From Candidatus Defluviibacillus avedoerensis (GTDB lineage: Bacteria; Pseudomonadota; Gammaproteobacteria; Burkholderiales; Burkholderiaceae_C), in the NCBI GenBank assembly GCA_016703665.1, contig JADJBS010000020.1:372001-436000 (forward strand): a DNA stretch of 64,000 nt. The letters run 5' to 3'. Below the pieces are notes generated by a model. That model was given only the letters and a program-made list of their open reading frames with translations. It searched no databases and was not told where the DNA came from. Shown piece by piece: positions 1 through 8,327 of this stretch; the first letter of the stretch is position 1; the number at the start of each line of letters is the position of its first letter. The position numbers and the translations under genes are program-made.

Positions 1-1152
1 CACCTGGGCCACTACCACGGCGCACTGAAAAATTGGGTGCGCCTGCAGCAAGAGATGGAGTGCTTCTACTTTGTGGCCGATTGGCACGCACTGACCACCC
101 ATTACGAAAGTCGCGACATCATCGAGAAAAACGTGTTTGAAATGGTGATTGACTGGCTGGCTGCCGGGTTGGACCCTAACCAGTGCACGATCTTTCTGCA
201 AAGTCGGCTGCCCGAACATGCCGAACTCTTCACCCTGCTGGCCATGGGCACCCCGATTGGTTGGCTGGAACGTGTGCCCACCTACAAAGACCAGCAGCAG
301 CAGTTGAAGGACAAAGACTTGTCTACCTATGGTTTTCTGGGCTACCCCTTACTGCAAGCGGCTGACATTCTGATCTACAAGGCCCATTACGTGCCCGTAG
401 GGGAAGACCAGGCCAGCCATGTGGAGTTGACACGCGAGGCAGCTCGCCGCTTCAATCACCTTTATGGACGGGAAACTAACTTTGACGCGCTGGTGAAAGC
501 CACACTCGAAAAAATTGGCAAGGACAGCACCAAACGCTTTGAAAAATCGCGCAAGGTGTACCAGGAGACGGGTGACACCAAGGCCATGGAAGGTGCCCTC
601 GGCTTTGTGAACAGCAGCCCATTGCTGGATGACGCAGAACGCGAGCGTTTGAGCGCCTACTTCCGCGGTACGGGCCGCATGGTGCTGGTTGAACCACAAG
701 TGCTGTTGACCGAATCCGCCAAACTGCCTGGCCTTGACGGCCGCAAGATGAGCAAGAGCTATGGCAACGGGATCGCCATGCGTGAAGACAAAGCAAGCAT
801 CGAACACAAAGTCAAAACCATGCCAACCGACCCTGCCCGCGTCAAACGCACAGATGCAGGCAACCCGGACAACTGCCCAGTCTGGCAATTCCACAAAATC
901 TATTCTTCCAACGACACGCAGAACTGGGTGAGGCAAGGCTGCACCAGTGCGGGCATTGGCTGCCTTGAATGCAAGCGACCGGTGATCGATGGCATCCTGG
1001 CCGAGCAGCAGCCCATGCTGGCCCGTGCTGAGCCCTATGTGAAAAACCCAAAACTGGTACGGGAGATTGTGGACGCAGGCACAGACCGTGCACGCACCGT
1101 CGCACGTGCCACCATGCATGAGGTGCGCGGCGCCATGGGCCTGAACTACTGA
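1..1152 (+). CDS. trpS: Tryptophanyl-tRNA synthetase, 5'-truncated by window edge
   Basis: Charges tRNA-Trp with tryptophan in the cytoplasm (class I aminoacyl-tRNA synthetase, Rossmann fold). The frame is open from base 1, and the first four codons read His-Leu-Gly-His, the class I 'HIGH' ATP-binding signature, so only a short N-terminal piece is missing. The second signature, GRKMSKSYGN (KMSKS loop), lies at about 742-771. The first GTG at 37 is internal and not the start, because the HIGH motif precedes it. The C-terminal part carries an extra CTSAGIGCLECKRP segment, as in the longer TrpRS form common in Burkholderiales (family knowledge). It converges with the next gene, their ends overlapping by 7 bases. 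Confidence 0.96.
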   Translation, partial: HLGHYHGALKNWVRLQQEMECFYFVADWHALTTHYESRDIIEKNVFEMVIDWLAAGLDPNQCTIFLQSRLPEHAELFTLLAMGTPIGWLERVPTYKDQQQQLKDKDLSTYGFLGYPLLQAADILIYKAHYVPVGEDQASHVELTREAARRFNHLYGRETNFDALVKATLEKIGKDSTKRFEKSRKVYQETGDTKAMEGALGFVNSSPLLDDAERERLSAYFRGTGRMVLVEPQVLLTESAKLPGLDGRKMSKSYGNGIAMREDKASIEHKVKTMPTDPARVKRTDAGNPDNCPVWQFHKIYSSNDTQNWVRQGCTSAGIGCLECKRPVIDGILAEQQPMLARAEPYVKNPKLVREIVDAGTDRARTVARATMHEVRGAMGLNY

Positions 1153-2714
1153 TCTGAAATGTTCTTTACGGTTTCTTTGACGGCATCGTCAACGGCTGCA
1201 CTGACCAAGTCGTCAAACTGACCTGCTCGGAACAAACTCAGAAAAGTGTCCGCAATGTGGGGGTCGAAATGTGATCCGCGCCCAAGTTCAATTTGAGTGG
1301 CGGCTTTTTGAGCAGGCCAAGAGTCCTTGTAGGGCCTTTGACTGACCAACGCGTCAAAAACATCGACCACCGCCACAATCCGGGCGGCCAGAGGAATGTC
1401 CTCCCCCTGCAAACCATCAGGGTATCCGGCACCGTTCCATTTTTCATGGTGTGATTTGGCCACCAGACGTGCCACTGCAAGTCTTGGGCTGCGTTTGAGT
1501 ACAGCGTCTCCTATGCGGGTGTGCTTTTGCATCACCGTAAATTCGTCAGCCGTGAGTTTGCCGGGTTTACGCAGTATCACATCGGGGATGCCGACCTTGC
1601 CCACATCGTGCAGACGGCTGGCCTTGGCAAAAATGCTGGCCTCTGTGGGACTGCAGCCCACTGCCAGCGCCACACGTCGGGTGTATTCCTGTATGCGTCG
1701 TATGTGCGTGCCTGTGGCGCTGTCCTTGAATTCGGCCACGTGGGCCAACATGTCAATGGATTCGTCATACGCGTCTTCCAGGCTGTGGTGCAGCCGGAAG
1801 TTGTCCAGCGCTGCCGCGCATTGATTGGCCATGACCTGGATCAACTCCCGATCCCCCGGCGAAAGCTCTGCCTGACTTTCCAGGTAAACAAAGCCCAGTA
1901 CGTCGTGACCCACCCGCAATGGAACAATCACAGCGCCACGCCGGATCTCTTCGGGCACGTCTTGCCCGGTGACTGCGCGCGAACACAGTTCGACAATTTC
2001 TCCGCTGCGTGGATTTCCTGGACCGCTGAATTGACCGGTGCCCGCGCGCACCTGGATGTCTTTGCCTTCGAGCGTGAGCATCAAGCCATCAATGGTCGAA
2101 ATCAATCCTGAGTGATCCAGATTGCAGATGCCTATGGTCTGCATCAACACACCCTGAAAATACTCTTCCAGCCCGTCGCGGTGCAAGTCATAGAGATCGG
2201 GCGCCACATTCAGAATCCGGGACAGGCCGACTCGGCTCGCCTCAATGGTCAGCAGATCGCGATAGCCCTTGAGCGCAGTACGCACTGTGGTGTAAAGGCG
2301 CTGTGCGGTCAATTCCGACTTGTCCTTATAGTCATCGATGTCGAAGTTATCGATCACATAACGTTCCGGCGCCACACCCGGCTGGCCGGTTCGGATGACC
2401 AGGCGAATCATGCGGTAGTCCAGGGTCTGGCGGATGTACTCCACCAACTTCAAACCTGCATCGTCGGTCTCCATCACCACATCGACCAGCGCCAGGGCGA
2501 TGTCGGGGTTATTTTGAAGGATGGTCTGTGCCTGCGCAGCAGTACTTGCCTCGAGGAACTGCAAACTGCGACCGCCAAACTGGAACCCTCTCAAATTCAG
2601 AACAGTGACGCGCCGCACGTCAGGCTCGTCGTCAACGATCAATACCTTCCAGGGTTCGAGACGTGGTTGGCTGGCGGCAGGGTCGGTCGACTCCGGACGG
2701 CGAACGATTTTCAT
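1146..2714 (-). CDS. Response regulator with REC, GAF-like (DUF3369) and HD-GYP domains
   Basis: Predicted cytoplasmic c-di-GMP phosphodiesterase controlled by phosphorylation. REC domain about residues 22-145 with acidic pocket Asp28/Asp29 and phosphoacceptor Asp78. A middle region of about 155-310 resembles the GAF-like DUF3369 sensor. The HD-GYP domain begins near 325, with His369-Asp370, His422-His423 and Gly430-Tyr-Pro432, so the metal- and substrate-binding set is present and activity is expected. The start ATG overlaps the stop of the upstream hemerythrin kinase in an ATGA, so the two are translationally coupled and form a two-component pair. The architecture resembles RpfG with an added DUF3369. 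The input signal of the middle domain is unknown. Confidence 0.93.
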   Translation of the reverse strand: MKIVRRPESTDPAASQPRLEPWKVLIVDDEPDVRRVTVLNLRGFQFGGRSLQFLEASTAAQAQTILQNNPDIALALVDVVMETDDAGLKLVEYIRQTLDYRMIRLVIRTGQPGVAPERYVIDNFDIDDYKDKSELTAQRLYTTVRTALKGYRDLLTIEASRVGLSRILNVAPDLYDLHRDGLEEYFQGVLMQTIGICNLDHSGLISTIDGLMLTLEGKDIQVRAGTGQFSGPGNPRSGEIVELCSRAVTGQDVPEEIRRGAVIVPLRVGHDVLGFVYLESQAELSPGDRELIQVMANQCAAALDNFRLHHSLEDAYDESIDMLAHVAEFKDSATGTHIRRIQEYTRRVALAVGCSPTEASIFAKASRLHDVGKVGIPDVILRKPGKLTADEFTVMQKHTRIGDAVLKRSPRLAVARLVAKSHHEKWNGAGYPDGLQGEDIPLAARIVAVVDVFDALVSQRPYKDSWPAQKAATQIELGRGSHFDPHIADTFLSLFRAGQFDDLVSAAVDDAVKETVKNISDQ

Positions 2715-4132
2715 GGTTTGTCTGCCTTTTTGTATTGCAACGGGTCGGACGACCGATGCGGGTATTCGATTGTGAATCGGGTGCCAACGCCGACTGTACT
2801 TTCGCAGTGAATGGCACCATGCAAGACTTCGGTGACAACGTTGTAAGCAATGTAGAGCCCCAGGCCGCTGCCACCTTTGCCACGCCGCGTCGTGTAGAAG
2901 GGCTCAAACACGCGCTGCAGGGTGTCTGCCAACATCCCGACGCCATTGTCAGCGTAATCGATACGGACCTGCCCATCCCGCAGACGGGCAGCAACGGAGA
3001 TGATGCCCGCACGTTTGCCCTCGTCAAAACCGTGAATCAGGCTGTTTTGCATGAGGTTTGTGAGCACTTGAACGACTGCACCTGCCTGACCAAACTGACG
3101 TTGCCCTGGTGCGCAGTCGATCCGGATCTCGATTGCAGTTCGCTTGAAAAGATTCCGCAGGCTTTTTTGAACATCCTCCAACACTTCAGCCAGGTCGTAT
3201 TCGCGTTCCGCCTCCGACGTCTGGTCAACCGCAGTGCGTTTAAAGCTTTGGACCATACCCGATGCGCGCTGCAGATTGGCCAGAGAAAGCGATGAGGTCT
3301 CATCCAATATATCCAGACAGCCTAGCACCTGTTCCTCAGAAACCTCCTGTTGAGAAAGCATGATGCGCAATTCGGCAATGAGCTCGCGCAGTTGCGATGT
3401 GGCGCCCACGGCAACCCCCACGGGGGTGTTCATTTCATGGGCGAATCCTGCCACCATGCGCCCAAGCGAAGCCATTTTTTCAGCCTCAATCAACTGGGCC
3501 TGTTCGTCCTGAAGTTGCTCGTTAAGAGCTTGCAACTCAGCTGTTCGCTGACTGACCCGCTGTTCAAGTGTTGCATTCAGCTGCGACAGCGTGCCCTGCG
3601 TTGCCAACAGCGCTTCATTGCGCTCCACCAAATCGACATACAAGCGCCGCAAAGCAACCAGCAGGACATCGGTGCGTGGATCGCTCGATGCATGGTCTTC
3701 TTCAAATGCAAGTTTGGGCGTCTTGCCAGAACTGACGGCAAGCACCTGCCGCCCTAGAGACTGATCGTCGCCCATGATGTGAAAGATCAGCCAGTTGGCC
3801 AAAAACTCAAGCAGTTGCTGCAGCTCGATTCCTTCGCCTTTTTTTCTCCGCTCCAACCAGTTGGCTACTTGCTGGACAAAGCGGCGATGGGTTTCACGGT
3901 GGCGCTCGACGTAAACAGGCTCAAGACCATGCCGGTCCATGAACCCTTCCTCGCATTCAAAGTGGTAAACGGTGTACTTGACCAGTTCATCCAGTGTCTG
4001 GTCAATGTGCGACAGACTCGCGCTGTGAATATCTTTGCCGAGTTGATTCACCAGCGCGACAAGTCGCCTGTGCTGCTCATCCACTTCCGCGAGGCCCGTC
4101 TCAAAAAGATGGCTCCACTCAAAGGTATCCAT
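2711..4132 (-). CDS. Hemerythrin-domain sensor histidine kinase
   Basis: Soluble kinase with an N-terminal bacteriohemerythrin domain (about 1-135) carrying all di-iron ligands: His21, His57, Glu61, His78, His82, His118 and Asp122 or Asp123. A coiled coil follows (about 165-220). The HisKA helix has phosphoacceptor His232 in GFAHEMNTP, and the C-terminal HATPase has the N-box (NLMQNS) and glycine boxes (GSGLGLYI). No membrane segment is visible. Hemerythrins bind O2 or other small ligands at a di-iron site (known), so oxygen or redox sensing is a strong inference. The partner is the coupled HD-GYP regulator, which suggests oxygen-controlled c-di-GMP breakdown. A short inverted repeat lies just upstream at 4148-4166. 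Confidence 0.94.
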   Translation of the reverse strand: MDTFEWSHLFETGLAEVDEQHRRLVALVNQLGKDIHSASLSHIDQTLDELVKYTVYHFECEEGFMDRHGLEPVYVERHRETHRRFVQQVANWLERRKKGEGIELQQLLEFLANWLIFHIMGDDQSLGRQVLAVSSGKTPKLAFEEDHASSDPRTDVLLVALRRLYVDLVERNEALLATQGTLSQLNATLEQRVSQRTAELQALNEQLQDEQAQLIEAEKMASLGRMVAGFAHEMNTPVGVAVGATSQLRELIAELRIMLSQQEVSEEQVLGCLDILDETSSLSLANLQRASGMVQSFKRTAVDQTSEAEREYDLAEVLEDVQKSLRNLFKRTAIEIRIDCAPGQRQFGQAGAVVQVLTNLMQNSLIHGFDEGKRAGIISVAARLRDGQVRIDYADNGVGMLADTLQRVFEPFYTTRRGKGGSGLGLYIAYNVVTEVLHGAIHCESTVGVGTRFTIEYPHRSSDPLQYKKADKP

Positions 4133-4147
4133 GATGTTTCACTTCTA

Positions 4148-4166
4148 GTGTCCTGAGTACGGACAC
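4148..4166. promoter_or_regulatory. Inverted repeat upstream of the hemerythrin kinase
   Basis: GTGTCC, a 7-base spacer, then GGACAC, located 16-34 bases upstream of the kinase start on the minus strand. A dyad in this position could be an operator, or part of the 5' leader. No regulator family is recognisable from it. Confidence 0.3.
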
Positions 4167-4320
4167 CCCATTGTTCACAAGAAGCTGCAGTTGTGCTGCG
4201 CCGTCCTATATGACCCGCTGATGGACTCAAGCTTCCTTCAGAAACCACCATACCCCTTCACTTGGGTTTGGAATTCGTCTGTCTGAGGTGCAAAAGAACT
4301 GGCAGGACTATCATGCCTGC

Positions 4321-4542
4321 ATGAGCACCCCCGTCGACCGCCGTCAGCAGCATGAATTGCGAGCCATATTCCCTGCGGCATGTGAGGCATTGAAACCCTT
4401 TTTTGACCCAGGCAATCAATGGGCGGGTCATTCAACAGACCATTTGGCTTTGCGTGAACTCAAAGAGCAGTTTCCGTCGCTCAGTCCACAGGACTCTTTT
4501 CTGATCGTTGCCTTGGCCCGCAGACGCCTTTCAAGCACCTGA
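4321..4542 (+). CDS. Small conserved-looking hypothetical protein (73 aa)
   Basis: Unrecognised soluble protein, rich in charged residues, with no signal peptide, membrane segment or Cys motif. I prefer the ATG at 4321 (MSTPVDRRQQHELR). An in-frame GTG at 4288 would add 11 residues. An AGGA lies about 13 bases before the ATG, which is a poor ribosome-binding site. It stands alone between a divergent kinase operon and the end of the aldehyde oxidoreductase operon, running convergent to the latter. I have an impression of similar short proteins in related genomes but cannot confirm it. Confidence 0.5.
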   Translation: MSTPVDRRQQHELRAIFPAACEALKPFFDPGNQWAGHSTDHLALRELKEQFPSLSPQDSFLIVALARRRLSST

Positions 4543-4549
4543 GACCCCG

Positions 4550-4849
4550 CTAACCTCCGCCGCGGTGCATGTAGAGATCAAAGCGCCTCATGAAAGCGTG
4601 GCGCTCGTCACTACTGAGACCGTCAAAGCAAAACGTCACCTGTAACCGAGGTAAACGAACCAGGCCAATCACGCGGGGGGACAAGGTTGTCCAGCAAACC
4701 GTGAGCTTGCCTGGTGCAAGCGTGACATTCAGCTGATTTTCAACGACACGCGATGCGTGTTCGCCGATAGCCGCCGGTAGCAGCCTGAGCCATTCAGCCT
4801 CAGTGCAACCCATCTCCCGTGTGAACTCCGCTGGGTAGCTGGCCTGCAC
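4550..4849 (-). CDS. Small unknown protein of the aldehyde oxidoreductase operon, Gly-Gly-Gly C-terminus
   Basis: 99 residues, soluble, family not recognised. It is the last gene of the aldehyde:ferredoxin oxidoreductase operon, 13 bases after the MoaD-like gene. The N-terminal half is helical and acidic (TREMGCTEAEWLRLLPAAIG). The second half alternates as if beta-stranded (LVRLPRLQVTFCF) and the chain ends HRGGG. A free terminal Gly-Gly is how MoaD/ThiS/ubiquitin-like sulfur carriers are activated, but there is no clear beta-grasp homology, so this may be coincidence. A role in cofactor (tungsten or molybdenum pterin) insertion or enzyme maturation is inferred only from position. Confidence 0.75.
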   Translation of the reverse strand: MQASYPAEFTREMGCTEAEWLRLLPAAIGEHASRVVENQLNVTLAPGKLTVCWTTLSPRVIGLVRLPRLQVTFCFDGLSSDERHAFMRRFDLYMHRGGG

Positions 4850-4862
4850 TCAATTGCCCGCC

Positions 4863-5117
4863 TTATCCACCTGCAATTGGGGGCCAGATTGCCAAGGCAT
4901 CGCCTCCGACCAAAAGATGGCTTCCCCGGTGCTCTGGCGCGACATACCGACCATTGACCAGTACCAAGTGGACCAGCTTGTCTGGTAAGTTAAAAGCCGC
5001 AATCACTTCAGCAACCCTGGTGCTGTCTGCGATCTCCAGGGCCAACTCGTTACCCTGGCTTTTGTCTTTCGGCAAATAGTCCGTGAGCGAGGCAAAAAGC
5101 TTGAGGGTAATTTTCAT
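4863..5117 (-). CDS. MoaD/ThiS-family sulfur carrier
   Basis: 84-residue beta-grasp protein starting MKITLKLFASLTDYLP and ending PPIAGG. The terminal Gly-Gly is the site adenylated by a MoeB-type E1 and thiocarboxylated, after which the carrier donates sulfur to the dithiolene of molybdopterin (known for the family). Located between the FAD subunit (26-base gap) and the terminal small gene of the aldehyde oxidoreductase operon. It is probably a pathway-dedicated MoaD for the tungsten or molybdenum cofactor of that enzyme, as in the related operon of Aromatoleum aromaticum. The housekeeping moaD would be elsewhere. Confidence 0.9.
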   Translation of the reverse strand: MKITLKLFASLTDYLPKDKSQGNELALEIADSTRVAEVIAAFNLPDKLVHLVLVNGRYVAPEHRGSHLLVGGDALAIWPPIAGG

Positions 5118-5143
5118 TTGCTGAAATTCACACCGCTTGCGCT

Positions 5144-6451
5144 TCAGCGGCGACGCTCATCATCGGCACCTTGCCAGTGCCCCTGCACCTGGACGGCATC
5201 GAGGTAAGCATCCATCAGTTTGGTTGGGTCTGCAAGCAGTTTTTCCTTCCATGGACCGAGGCTTACCTGGCCTTCGACCAACCCACGCATCACACCCACA
5301 TGCTGAGTCCAACCCACGCAGTTACACCCCACAAGCACGTCGTCCTTGAACTGCAGGCTCAAGTGCCGTCCACCACCTGCTGCATCCCGATCTGTCAGTT
5401 CGACATGCTCCCCACCAGGTAGCCCACGCCATTGGCCAAAACTGGCAGAAATCAAACCCAGCGTGTCCAGCACATTGATCTGTGTCACACCGCGCAAGCT
5501 TGTCGTTTGTCCCAGCATGTTGAGTGCAGCGACGCGCGCCTGCTCAGCCGCGTTGGGCTGAATGGCGCTGACTATCGTGGTACCACTGACCTTGTCAAAC
5601 GCCTCTGCACAGTCGCCTGCCGCATAGATGCCGGGCACACTGGTCTGAAGATGTTCATCGGTCAATACACCTTGAAGGCAGGTCACACCTGAATCCTTCA
5701 AGAATGCCATGTTGGGTTTAACACCTGTCGCACTGATCACCAAATCTGCTGGCAGCTTCTCGCCTGTGGAAAGGCGCACCGTCAGGGGGGCATCGGCGCC
5801 GACCCCACCTGGGACGATGGCCTCGACCTTGGCTTGGGTATAGACCTTGACGCCCTTGGCCTCGCACCAGTCGCGAATCATGCCTCCAGCCACGGGGCCC
5901 ATCATGCGAGGCACCATGCGGTCCCCCATCTCCACCACACTCAAACTGACGCCACGAGCCGCCAGCGCTTCCATGATGATGCAGCCAATGAAGCCTGCTC
6001 CCATTTGAATCACCCGGGCACCCGGCTTCGCTTCGGCCATGATGGCATGGGCATCTTCAAGCGTCCAGCAACTGTGGACGCCCGGGCTGTCGATTCCCGG
6101 TACCGGCGCTCTGACAGGGCTGGAGCCAGTGGCAATCAGCAGGCGGTCAAAGGTCAGCGTTTCGCCGTTGTCCAGCATCACCTGGCGCTGTGCAGTCTGG
6201 ACCGACAGCGCCTTGGCTTTCACCAATTTGATTTGCAAGCGATCAAAGTGGTCGGCCTGCTTGCGCAGATAGGTGCCCTTTTCATCGATATTGCCAATCA
6301 GCAAATACGGGATCGCCATGCGGGAGTAAGGCGCTTGCGGCTCATCCCCCACCAAGGTGATGGTGTCATTGGCGGCAAGCTTACGCAGAGTTTCAGCAGC
6401 AATCACACCCGCAGGGCCTGCGCCCAGAATCACATGGTGGGTCATGACCAT
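5144..6451 (-). CDS. aorC: FAD/NAD(P)-dependent oxidoreductase, aldehyde oxidoreductase electron-input subunit (AorC-like)
   Basis: 435-residue pyridine-nucleotide-disulfide-type oxidoreductase. The N-terminal FAD-binding loop is ILGAGPAGVIAAETL, the central NAD(P)-binding loop is MGAGFIGCIIMEALAARG, and the FAD-contacting motif GIYAAGDCAEAFD lies near 280. No redox-active CxxC pair is seen, so it acts as an electron-transfer flavoprotein and not a disulfide reductase. It follows the catalytic subunit by 6 bases. In the characterised enzyme of Aromatoleum aromaticum the FAD subunit exchanges electrons between NAD+ and the Fe-S/catalytic filament (known). A second in-frame ATG two codons downstream (6445) is an equally good start. 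Confidence 0.9.
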   Translation of the reverse strand: MVMTHHVILGAGPAGVIAAETLRKLAANDTITLVGDEPQAPYSRMAIPYLLIGNIDEKGTYLRKQADHFDRLQIKLVKAKALSVQTAQRQVMLDNGETLTFDRLLIATGSSPVRAPVPGIDSPGVHSCWTLEDAHAIMAEAKPGARVIQMGAGFIGCIIMEALAARGVSLSVVEMGDRMVPRMMGPVAGGMIRDWCEAKGVKVYTQAKVEAIVPGGVGADAPLTVRLSTGEKLPADLVISATGVKPNMAFLKDSGVTCLQGVLTDEHLQTSVPGIYAAGDCAEAFDKVSGTTIVSAIQPNAAEQARVAALNMLGQTTSLRGVTQINVLDTLGLISASFGQWRGLPGGEHVELTDRDAAGGGRHLSLQFKDDVLVGCNCVGWTQHVGVMRGLVEGQVSLGPWKEKLLADPTKLMDAYLDAVQVQGHWQGADDERRR

Positions 6452-6457
6452 CTGCCC

Positions 6458-8305
6458 TTACAAGCCCAGTCGCTCTTTGGTCGCTGCAGTTGGACGGCCT
6501 TCAGGGTCCCAGCCGCGTGCGGCATAGTACTTGGGCAACATCACCGGCAACATGCTGACTTTGCCTTTCGAGCCGCCGGTTTTGGCGGGTTCTGTAAGCA
6601 GGCGTTTGGGTAGGCTGTCGTCCTTGTGGGTAAAGCCTGCAGCGTTGTTGAACTCGCGCTCCATGTTCCAGATGCGCTCCCCGATTTTCTCAACTTCCTC
6701 GACCGTATAGGCCTCGTCGCAAGCAGCCTGCAACTGTGGCGCCAGATCTGGCAGGCTCCAGGCAAACGTGGTGAAGATGCACAGGCCAGACGAATCGAAC
6801 GCCGCCGTTGCATCCTGGAAGGCCTTGACCAGTTCTGGCTTGCCTTCGTGCTCAGCTGGATCAGTCTTGACCGGAATGCCCAGCACTTCAGACGCGATGG
6901 TGTATCCACGCAGATGACAAGCGCCCCGGTTAGAAGTGGCATAGGCCAAACCAATCCCTTGAATCGCACGGCCATCGTAGGCGGGGAATTCTTGGCCTTT
7001 GACGCTCATGCTCAAGTCGGGATGACCGTACTTGGCCGTCAGTCGCTTGGAGCCTTGCCCTATCTCCACGCCAAAGCCCAGCCCATTGACCGTTTGCTCT
7101 GCAAAGAAGGCCAGCGCTTGCGCCGAGCCAAACTTGGCATCAATACCGAGTTGCTCTTTGGTCAGCACGCCCATCTCATACAACTCCATCACAGCGCCGA
7201 CCGTGGCACCAAAGCTGATCGGGTCAATACCTTCTTCGTTGCAAAGCAAGTTGGCATACTGAAGGGCTTCCAAATCGTTCACGCCATTGGCCGCACCCAA
7301 AGCCCAGGCAGCTTCGTATTCCAGACCACCGGAAGCACCCCAGTATTGCGGCTTATTCTGTACAGTGAAGTGGGTTGCGTCCATTTTGCTGATGCGGCCA
7401 CAGGCGATGGTGCAACCAAAGCAGGCCTGGTTGGTCACCAAATGCTTTTTGCCGTCGGTAGCGCGCGGTGTCGCCATGGCTTCAGCCGAAATGTCTTTGG
7501 CACCTTCAAATTGCACATCGCGGTGATTGCGAGTGGGCAACCCCCCGATTTCGTTGATCACGTTCATCAGTACCTGGGTGCCATAGGCTGGCAGGCCCTG
7601 ACCCGTGACGCCGTTTTCAGCCAGTATTTTCTTCTTTTCGGCAGTGACCGTCATGAAAGCCTTGGGGTCACGGATGTTGCCAACACCCTTGGTGCCGCGC
7701 ACTGCAATGGCCTTGAGGTTTTTGCTGCCCATGACCGCACCCACGCCAGAGCGGCCGGCTGCACGGTGCAAGTCGTTCACCACTGCGGCATATAACACTT
7801 TGTTTTCGCCGGCTTTGCCAATGGATGACACCCGGACCAGTGGGTCTTGCAGTTTGGTCTTGAGATGTGCTTCTGTCTTCCAGACGCTCATGCCCCAAAT
7901 GTCGCTGGCGTCTCGCAGTTCGACCTGATCATCATTGATGTACAGGTACACCGGCTTGGGTGACTGGCCTTCACAAATGATCATGTCCCAGCCCGCCATC
8001 TTGAGCTCTGCGCCGAAATAGCCACCTGAGTTTGAGCAGGCTATTGCGCCCGTCAAGGGTCCCTTGGTAATGACCGTGTAGCGGCCGCCTGTGGAAGCCA
8101 TCGTGCCCGTCAAGGGACCAGTGGCCCAAATCAGTTTGTTTTCTGCTGACAGTGGATCGACTTTAGGGTCAATCTCGCTGATCAGGTATTTCGAGCCCAG
8201 GCCTCGCGAACCGATATAGTCGCGCGCCCATTGCATGTTCAGCGGTTCAACGGCAACAGTCCCGGCGGTCAGATTGATACGGAGGATTTTTCCAGCCCAT
8301 GACAT
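6458..8305 (-). CDS. aorB: Aldehyde:ferredoxin oxidoreductase catalytic subunit (tungsten type, AorB-like)
   Basis: 615 residues, full length for the family. It oxidises aldehydes to acids, and some homologues also reduce acids, at a W or Mo bis-pterin centre. The [4Fe-4S] ligands are Cys295, Cys298, Cys302 (QACFGCTIACG) and Cys509 (SSGLCIF). The active-site glutamate of the GLEYE motif (Glu329) and His464 in the CHLRG segment are present. The N-terminal pterin-binding region (GSRGLGSKYL) is intact. It sits between a ferredoxin-like subunit and an FAD subunit, the order of the aorABC operon of Aromatoleum aromaticum, whose A and B subunits build electron-conducting filaments (known). Metal choice (W or Mo) cannot be read from sequence. 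No tungstate transporter lies in the window. Confidence 0.96.
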   Translation of the reverse strand: MSWAGKILRINLTAGTVAVEPLNMQWARDYIGSRGLGSKYLISEIDPKVDPLSAENKLIWATGPLTGTMASTGGRYTVITKGPLTGAIACSNSGGYFGAELKMAGWDMIICEGQSPKPVYLYINDDQVELRDASDIWGMSVWKTEAHLKTKLQDPLVRVSSIGKAGENKVLYAAVVNDLHRAAGRSGVGAVMGSKNLKAIAVRGTKGVGNIRDPKAFMTVTAEKKKILAENGVTGQGLPAYGTQVLMNVINEIGGLPTRNHRDVQFEGAKDISAEAMATPRATDGKKHLVTNQACFGCTIACGRISKMDATHFTVQNKPQYWGASGGLEYEAAWALGAANGVNDLEALQYANLLCNEEGIDPISFGATVGAVMELYEMGVLTKEQLGIDAKFGSAQALAFFAEQTVNGLGFGVEIGQGSKRLTAKYGHPDLSMSVKGQEFPAYDGRAIQGIGLAYATSNRGACHLRGYTIASEVLGIPVKTDPAEHEGKPELVKAFQDATAAFDSSGLCIFTTFAWSLPDLAPQLQAACDEAYTVEEVEKIGERIWNMEREFNNAAGFTHKDDSLPKRLLTEPAKTGGSKGKVSMLPVMLPKYYAARGWDPEGRPTAATKERLGL

Positions 8306-8327
8306 AGTGATATCTCCTTGATTCAGA

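Noticed and set aside
37..1152. GTG at 37 as the trpS start
   Set aside because: The HIGH signature lies upstream of it at bases 1-12, so the gene enters the window from outside.
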